Assembly: GCA_026874595.1 (NCBI GenBank)
Contig: CM049308.1
Location: 50,412,624 to 50,476,623 of the forward strand
Source of the DNA: Sipunculus nudus
Lineage: Eukaryota; Annelida; Sipuncula; Golfingiida; Sipunculidae
Reading direction: 5' to 3'
DNA length: 64,000 nt
Shown: in pieces, positions 59,390 to 64,000 of the stretch
How positions within the stretch are numbered: the first letter of the stretch is position 1
How the letters are laid out: each line of letters opens with the position of its first letter
Program-made: the position numbers and the translations under genes
Notes under the pieces: generated by a model
Seen by the model: the letters and a program-made list of their open reading frames with translations, nothing else
The model's database searches: none
Told to the model about the DNA's origin: nothing

Positions 59390-62300
59390 GTCAGTATCAA
59401 CTGCTGTATTTTAAATAATAAAAGTACCGGTAAACTTAGTACATCTTGTGTTTATAAAGTGTCATCATCTGAGGGATAATATAGAAACAGTGGAACAATA
59501 TATCAGTTCTTTTTTTTTATTTCTTTCTGGTATTTGAGCTCCTAAAGAACCGTTTGATGTCTTGTCATTTACTAATAATCAGGGAGGTGCTTGATGTGAA
59601 ATCTGTCTTGGATATACTCTTTCTGTTAGTGTCATTTATGTCAGTGTTGTATGAAAGGACACTAAATCAATCATTGTTCAATCATACACACACACTACAG
59701 AAGTATCATGGTTCTTTAACTGACTGATTATCAGTTTACATGACAACACTATTTACATTATACCACCCTGGTTTATTTAGAAAATTTATTGTCTTGTCTT
59801 TTTAAACTTGTGTAGAAGATGCAAAGTTTTAAAATCACTTAAGATTTTGCAAACAGTACTTTCAAGCATTTACATTTTATTTGTATAGAAAGAGAATGTC
59901 CAGATGGTCACTTTGGTGAGCATTGTAATGGAATATGTCACTGTCGTCATGGTGATAAGGACTGTGATGTGACTGGATCTTGTATGTCAGGCCAGTGTGC
60001 ACCAGGATGGAGGGGACCTCCAAGTTGTCAGTCAGGTTAGTAAACATATCCTGCAGCAGAACCCAACCTTAGATAAGCTGTATTTGACTGGTACTTTTTC
60101 CAGGAGTAAATACAACTCCGCCCATCTGCACAGTACGCAAGAAGTGGTACTAAGAAATGGACCAGTCAAATGAAGCCCAGTAAAAATGGCTGCCAGTGAC
60201 CATAAGCAGAACCATGCTTGTCCAGCAGACACAAAAAGCAACTATCACGTGACTAGTCTCATTTACTGCATGCACAGTTTGTTTTAGGAGTTAGTGCTAC
60301 ACACCCAGGGAGTTCTTTCAACATAAGCTACCAGCAGAATATAAAATGTGTGGGAGAAGAATGTGCTACACAAAATCGGCCAATTGAGTAAGCCTCTCCA
60401 CAGAGGGTATACCAGTAAAGTAAAACCATCTGACACTTTGAAGTTGGGGGGAAACCTTTCTGCAGAGTATTTATGTTCATCAGCAAAGGGTTTTCAGATC
60501 CATTTAACATAAAAGGGAATATTCATCAAAGCATGAACTTTTTAATCTGCATTCAGGAGCACACACGCTTTACATGATATCCTCTTGCCCACATGTCAAC
60601 ACTGACGCTTGTATTGCTTGAACTCATTCCTTTGTTAAATGTGCAAGTGCTATGAAGTGACAGGGTTCAAGAAAGGCTATCGTCTACAGGGAGGAAATAT
60701 TCACATCTGTCCTCTCAGGGTCCTTATAAAGTAGAAGGTTTAGTCATTTCTTCCATGCCGAAAGATTATCATTTTCACAAAATTAGTAGGCCTACCATTA
60801 TTTCAATCTTTCTTTAGAAAAACAATGAGTTTTTAAGTCAGTAGGTTGGCCAGTGATCTTACTGTTTTCTTTTTTTTTCCTACTTTTTTGTCTCAGTCCT
60901 ATTTTTTCCATACTTTTTCTTTAAAACACCTACTTTTTCCAACTTTTTTTCTTTGTGACATAGGATTGCTGTGACTTTTTGTGATGGTGAGCTTGTTTTA
61001 TTGTTAGTAAACTATTACAGGCAATTATAGGCAACATGTGATCTGAACACTATTAACAGTGGTCTTCAACACTACATGGCTGGTGGTGCCTCCTATTGCA
61101 AAAAGCAACAACTCTATTTTCAGGTGTGGGGATTAGTTTCTGCCTTTTACAACAGGTGGCACTACCTTCCTTTTTAGCAGTACAGACAACAATGGATTTC
61201 TTCCAAAGTATAATTTTGTTATACATAATGATATTGTGTAATTAAACACCGATCTGGTTACTTGTCACTCAATATCACATTGTATTATAGGGATAATATT
61301 CTGAAGCATGTAAATGGTGTATGTAGGAAGGTGGGGCCACCTGTTACACAAGGGAGCAACTACTCCTAACCGCTAAAATACACCAACTTTACCCCTCCAC
61401 CAGCTATCTATCAATTAAATAAAATTAAAACTAAATTAAAATTAATTATTTAATTAACAAATAAAAATTATTTTTACCAATGGCTTGACTTTGTATGAAC
61501 TTACTGCCAGCTTATGTTATGCCACTACATTTATATAATACTTACAGGTAACACATTAATGACACTGTGAATCATTATACTTTACACAAATATGTTCCAG
61601 ATTGTAACAAGTTTGTCAGTTTATCTAAATTTCCAGCAGACAGAATATTACACTGCCATAGGCTGGTTATCATGTTATTGAGTGTGGTTGTGGTGCATGA
61701 TATAATACTATACTGTGTGTATCTGTTTCAGAGTGCCCTGACAACTGGTTCGGGTTGGACTGTAGTCTGAAATGTCACTGTGACCCAGGTGATCCTTGTG
61801 AGAAAGTAGCAGGTCTATGCCTGTCTGGGTCATGTGAATACGGATGGGCAGGAGCTTCCTGTCAAACCTGTGAGTCACTAACTATACCTTAAAGTCAGCT
61901 ATTCACTTACCTTTTCTATATAATTTGAGATTTCTAGCTCAGGCTGAACTCCAGGTATTCATGTTCAGAAATGTTCTTAAAAACCCTCCGTGACAGATGT
62001 ATGAGCTTGTTTATCTATAAGCTGTTAGTAAACAATGTTGACAATCAAAAATAACATGTAACCAGAGGTGGATTGTTGCATATATACTAGATGTCCTTGC
62101 TGAAAGTGTTTGGATTATTTTGGCGGGTGCCCCAGATGTTATAAACATGTGATATAAACAAAACAAACACCCTGTTAGTGGTGGGACTGGCGTTTTCTGG
62201 CCTTTAGTTATGAAAGGTTAAAGGAATAAATTCTTAGAGGTCAGTTATCAGTTAAGGCCCCTTTAATCTTAGGGCTGTTTAAGCTTGCGTACCTTCAGGA

Positions 62301-64000
62301 TTGTGAGTCAATGCACTGTTACGGGATATCTGTACGATGTCATTCAAGACATCACTCTCTGTAGGCTCCATTTGCTTATCTCAAAGTTACTCACAATGTA
62401 TGATTATGTGTCAATATAGGTTGGAAATCTGTTCATTAGTAATTTCATGATGAATGGAAAATAAGAGATGCATGGTATCTTTATTTATTTTGGCTGTTGA
62501 GGGCCTGGTATCAACCTCCAACTGCTGCTGTGTTGCACATCATCAAAAGTGGACATTTACTGATACAGCCAGAAGATGACACATCAGGGGATAAAATATT
62601 CTGTATCAGCTGTCACAATAACATATGCCACAAATCACTACAGTTTTTAAAAGGGAATATGGTTTTTTTAAGGCAGTATGGTATGGTACAGCAGGCCTGC
62701 AAAATCCCTCCTTTTTAAAAGATTCACTCTTTTTTCGAGGATTTCCTGAAAATGATGCTTATTACTTTTTTTTTCAGCAACAATCTTTATTTCCCTCTTT
62801 TTATCAGTGAAAGAATTTCAATATAAACTATTTCTCTCCTACTTTAACATTCCAGTTGGAACTAGAATTAGACATTGTACAATTTTTTTATGTACGATTG
62901 TACAGCATGTGTCACAACATGAAGAAAATGCTCTTATCTTGAATGCAGGGGGATGTGCACCATGTATGTTTCTGACTTTTGGAACAGTATTTACAATTTT
63001 GTTGTATGCAAAGCACATCTTTATTCAGTCTGTGATAAAAAATGGGGAATTGATTCTGTGGTGTGCAGATGCCCGAGCATATGCAAGGATTAACACCCAA
63101 CTCTGATGGGCTATATCTTGACAGGTTTATTCCTAAGATCCCGTCACTACTGCACATGCGTATTACAGAGATAACAAGCACAAACAATATTCTGCTCATG
63201 CATTACCTTACACTACAGATTCTAATTTTACTCTTTTTTCACTCTTTATTTTAAAGAAATCTACTTTTTTTTCTGCGGAGCATTTACTCTTTATTTTACC
63301 TTTGGCAGGCCTGTACAGATTACAATGATGTATCGTTTTCTCTGTTATGCCTGTCAGGCTGTTATATTTCAGTGATGACTTTCAATCTGTAATCTTGTCC
63401 TGTGCTTGTACTCAGGATCTCTAACTTCCCATAATAATATCTTTATGCTGTGTTTTCACTGTTGAACCATATGCGCAGGTTGTTTCACACATTTATACCA
63501 TTATTATGTAATATGATAATTGCTGTATCATCATAGGTTTACAATATTGTACACCAGAGCCAGATAAGAAAATAACTTGTTTGGAACCAACTGCTGGATA
63601 AGAAAATAACTTGTTTGGAATCAGCTGCTGGATAAGAAAATAACTTGTTTGGAACCAACTGCTGGATAAAAAAAATAATTTGTTTGGAACCAGCTGTTGG
63701 ATAAGAAAATAACTTGTTTGGAACCAACTGCTGGATAAGAAAATAACTTGTTTGGAACCAACTGCTGGATAAGAAAATAATTTGTTTGGAACCAGCTTTG
63801 GGATGTGTTATGAGGTTGCTGAACTTAGTCTTTTCCTCTGCTACAGGGCTTCCTGCTTTTTCTAGTGCCCCAAACATAACAGCTGTGCGTCTGAACAGTA
63901 TAGACCTAGCATGGCGAGCCTGGACTCCTGGAGTAGATGCTGGAGACCTGTCAACAATAGTCCTGGGCTACCGCCTGCTGTACAGGAAACCTGGAACAGC
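59338..64000 (+). CDS. Receptor-like protein with EGF-like and FN3 domains, 5' part of gene
   Basis: Exons 59338-59389, 59889-60035, 61732-61869 and 63847-beyond 64000 are all joined in phase 1 with GT-AG introns. The order is signal peptide MVWQLFIFYLLQTSASQ, EGF-like module 1 (ECPDGHFGEHCNGICHC...), EGF-like module 2 (ECPDNWFGLDCSLKCHC...), then the start of an FN3 domain (SAPNITAVRLNSIDLAWRAW ... LGYRLLYRKPGTA). EGF repeats of the 'CPDGxFGxxC' kind followed by FN3 occur in Tie-type receptor tyrosine kinases and in lophotrochozoan receptor tyrosine phosphatases. Which it is depends on the cytoplasmic part beyond the window. It should be a single-pass cell-surface receptor; the ligand is unknown. 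Phase-1 introns bounding each module are normal for exon-shuffled extracellular genes. Confidence 0.88.
59889..60035 (+). CDS. EGF/FN3 gene exon 2: EGF-like module 1
   Basis: Acceptor TTTGTATAG, donor GTCAG|GTTAGT. It encodes ERECPDGHFGEHCNGICHCR, then HGDKDCDVTGSC and MSGQCAPGWRGPPSCQS. Eight cysteines in C-C-C-C-C-C-C-C laminin/MEGF-like spacing make one complete module in one exon. Confidence 0.93.
60036..61731 (+). other. Intron 2 of the EGF/FN3 gene
   Basis: I looked for further EGF-like or Ig-like exons and saw none. There is no clear mobile element; the T-rich tract near 60,870-60,960 is simple sequence. Confidence 0.6.
61732..61869 (+). CDS. EGF/FN3 gene exon 3: EGF-like module 2
   Basis: Acceptor ATCTGTTTCAG, donor ACCT|GTGAGT. 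It encodes ECPDNWFGLDCSLKCHCDPG, then DPCEKVAGLC and LSGSCEYGWAGASCQT, the same eight-cysteine module type as exon 2. Confidence 0.93.
61870..63846 (+). other. Intron 3 of the EGF/FN3 gene
   Basis: No exon with domain similarity is visible. Open frames between 62,497 and 63,260 have no splice support. The intron ends with a 34-bp minisatellite and a good acceptor (TTCCTCTGCTACAG). Confidence 0.6.
63563..63801. repeat. 34-bp minisatellite, seven copies
   Basis: Units of the form GATAAGAAAATAACTTGTTT followed by GGAACCAACTGCTG are repeated seven times head to tail, with AAC/AGC and AAC/AAT variants and one unit of 35 bp. The array ends 45 bp before the FN3 exon. Confidence 0.95.
63847..64000 (+). 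CDS. EGF/FN3 gene exon 4: start of FN3 domain, cut by the window end
   Basis: A TGG codon split across the intron gives Trp, then LPAFSSAPNITAVRLNSIDL, AWRAWTPGVDAGDLSTIV and LGYRLLYRKPGTA. The AP.n.....s..l.W.........l.gY.l.Yr order is the first half of an FN3 domain. The frame is still open at the end of the window. Confidence 0.92.

Overview
The window looks like AT-rich nuclear DNA from an animal. It has introns with GT-AG splice sites, long (TA)n microsatellites, many small inverted-repeat elements, non-LTR and tRNA-derived retroelement remnants, and extracellular genes with SRCR, ZP, EGF-like and FN3 domains. Dispersed repeats ending in GACGAC/GGACGCC-rich tails followed by 'ATCGCATTAGCTCACAGG' remind me of mollusc and brachiopod genomes, so a lophotrochozoan is my best guess. 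This is an inference, not a proof. Most long open frames here are chance; real coding sequence had to be assembled from splice sites and phases.

Layout. (1) 1-6 kb: the last coding exon (+, 4164-4446) of a gene encoding a Met/His/Pro-rich C-terminus that I could not identify, with its 3' UTR and the end of its last intron. (2) 6-41 kb: no confident gene. It holds GC-richer unique blocks that may be regulatory, a degenerate dispersed repeat zone (12.9-15.5 kb), a Tc1-type transposon remnant (16.4-17.0 kb), a 4.9 kb satellite of 28 units of about 175 bp (18,691-23,610), dispersed repeat family A (23.6-25.6 and 36.5-37.5 kb), a tRNA-like SINE (26.2 kb), several palindromes and MITEs, and a 127-bp tandem triplet (35.1-35.5 kb). 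(3) 42.06-56.97 kb, minus strand: a multi-exon gene for a secreted or surface protein with signal peptide, two SRCR domains, a ZP module with a furin-type site, and a repetitive C-terminal tail (DMBT1-like layout). Ten exons chain with matching phases. Its introns carry MITEs, and the first intron holds a LINE reverse-transcriptase fossil. (4) 59.34 kb to the end, plus strand: the 5' part of a receptor-like gene (signal peptide, two EGF-like exons, start of an FN3 domain) running off the window.

The SRCR/ZP gene and the EGF/FN3 gene are head to head, with about 2.4 kb between their start codons, so they may share regulatory DNA. Both encode extracellular modular proteins of types used in adhesion, recognition or signalling. 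Nothing resembles a bacterial operon, CRISPR array or phage. The most unusual structure is the 175-bp satellite: its units carry a conserved nested inverted repeat, show dimeric higher-order organisation, and the array ends directly against a copy of family A.
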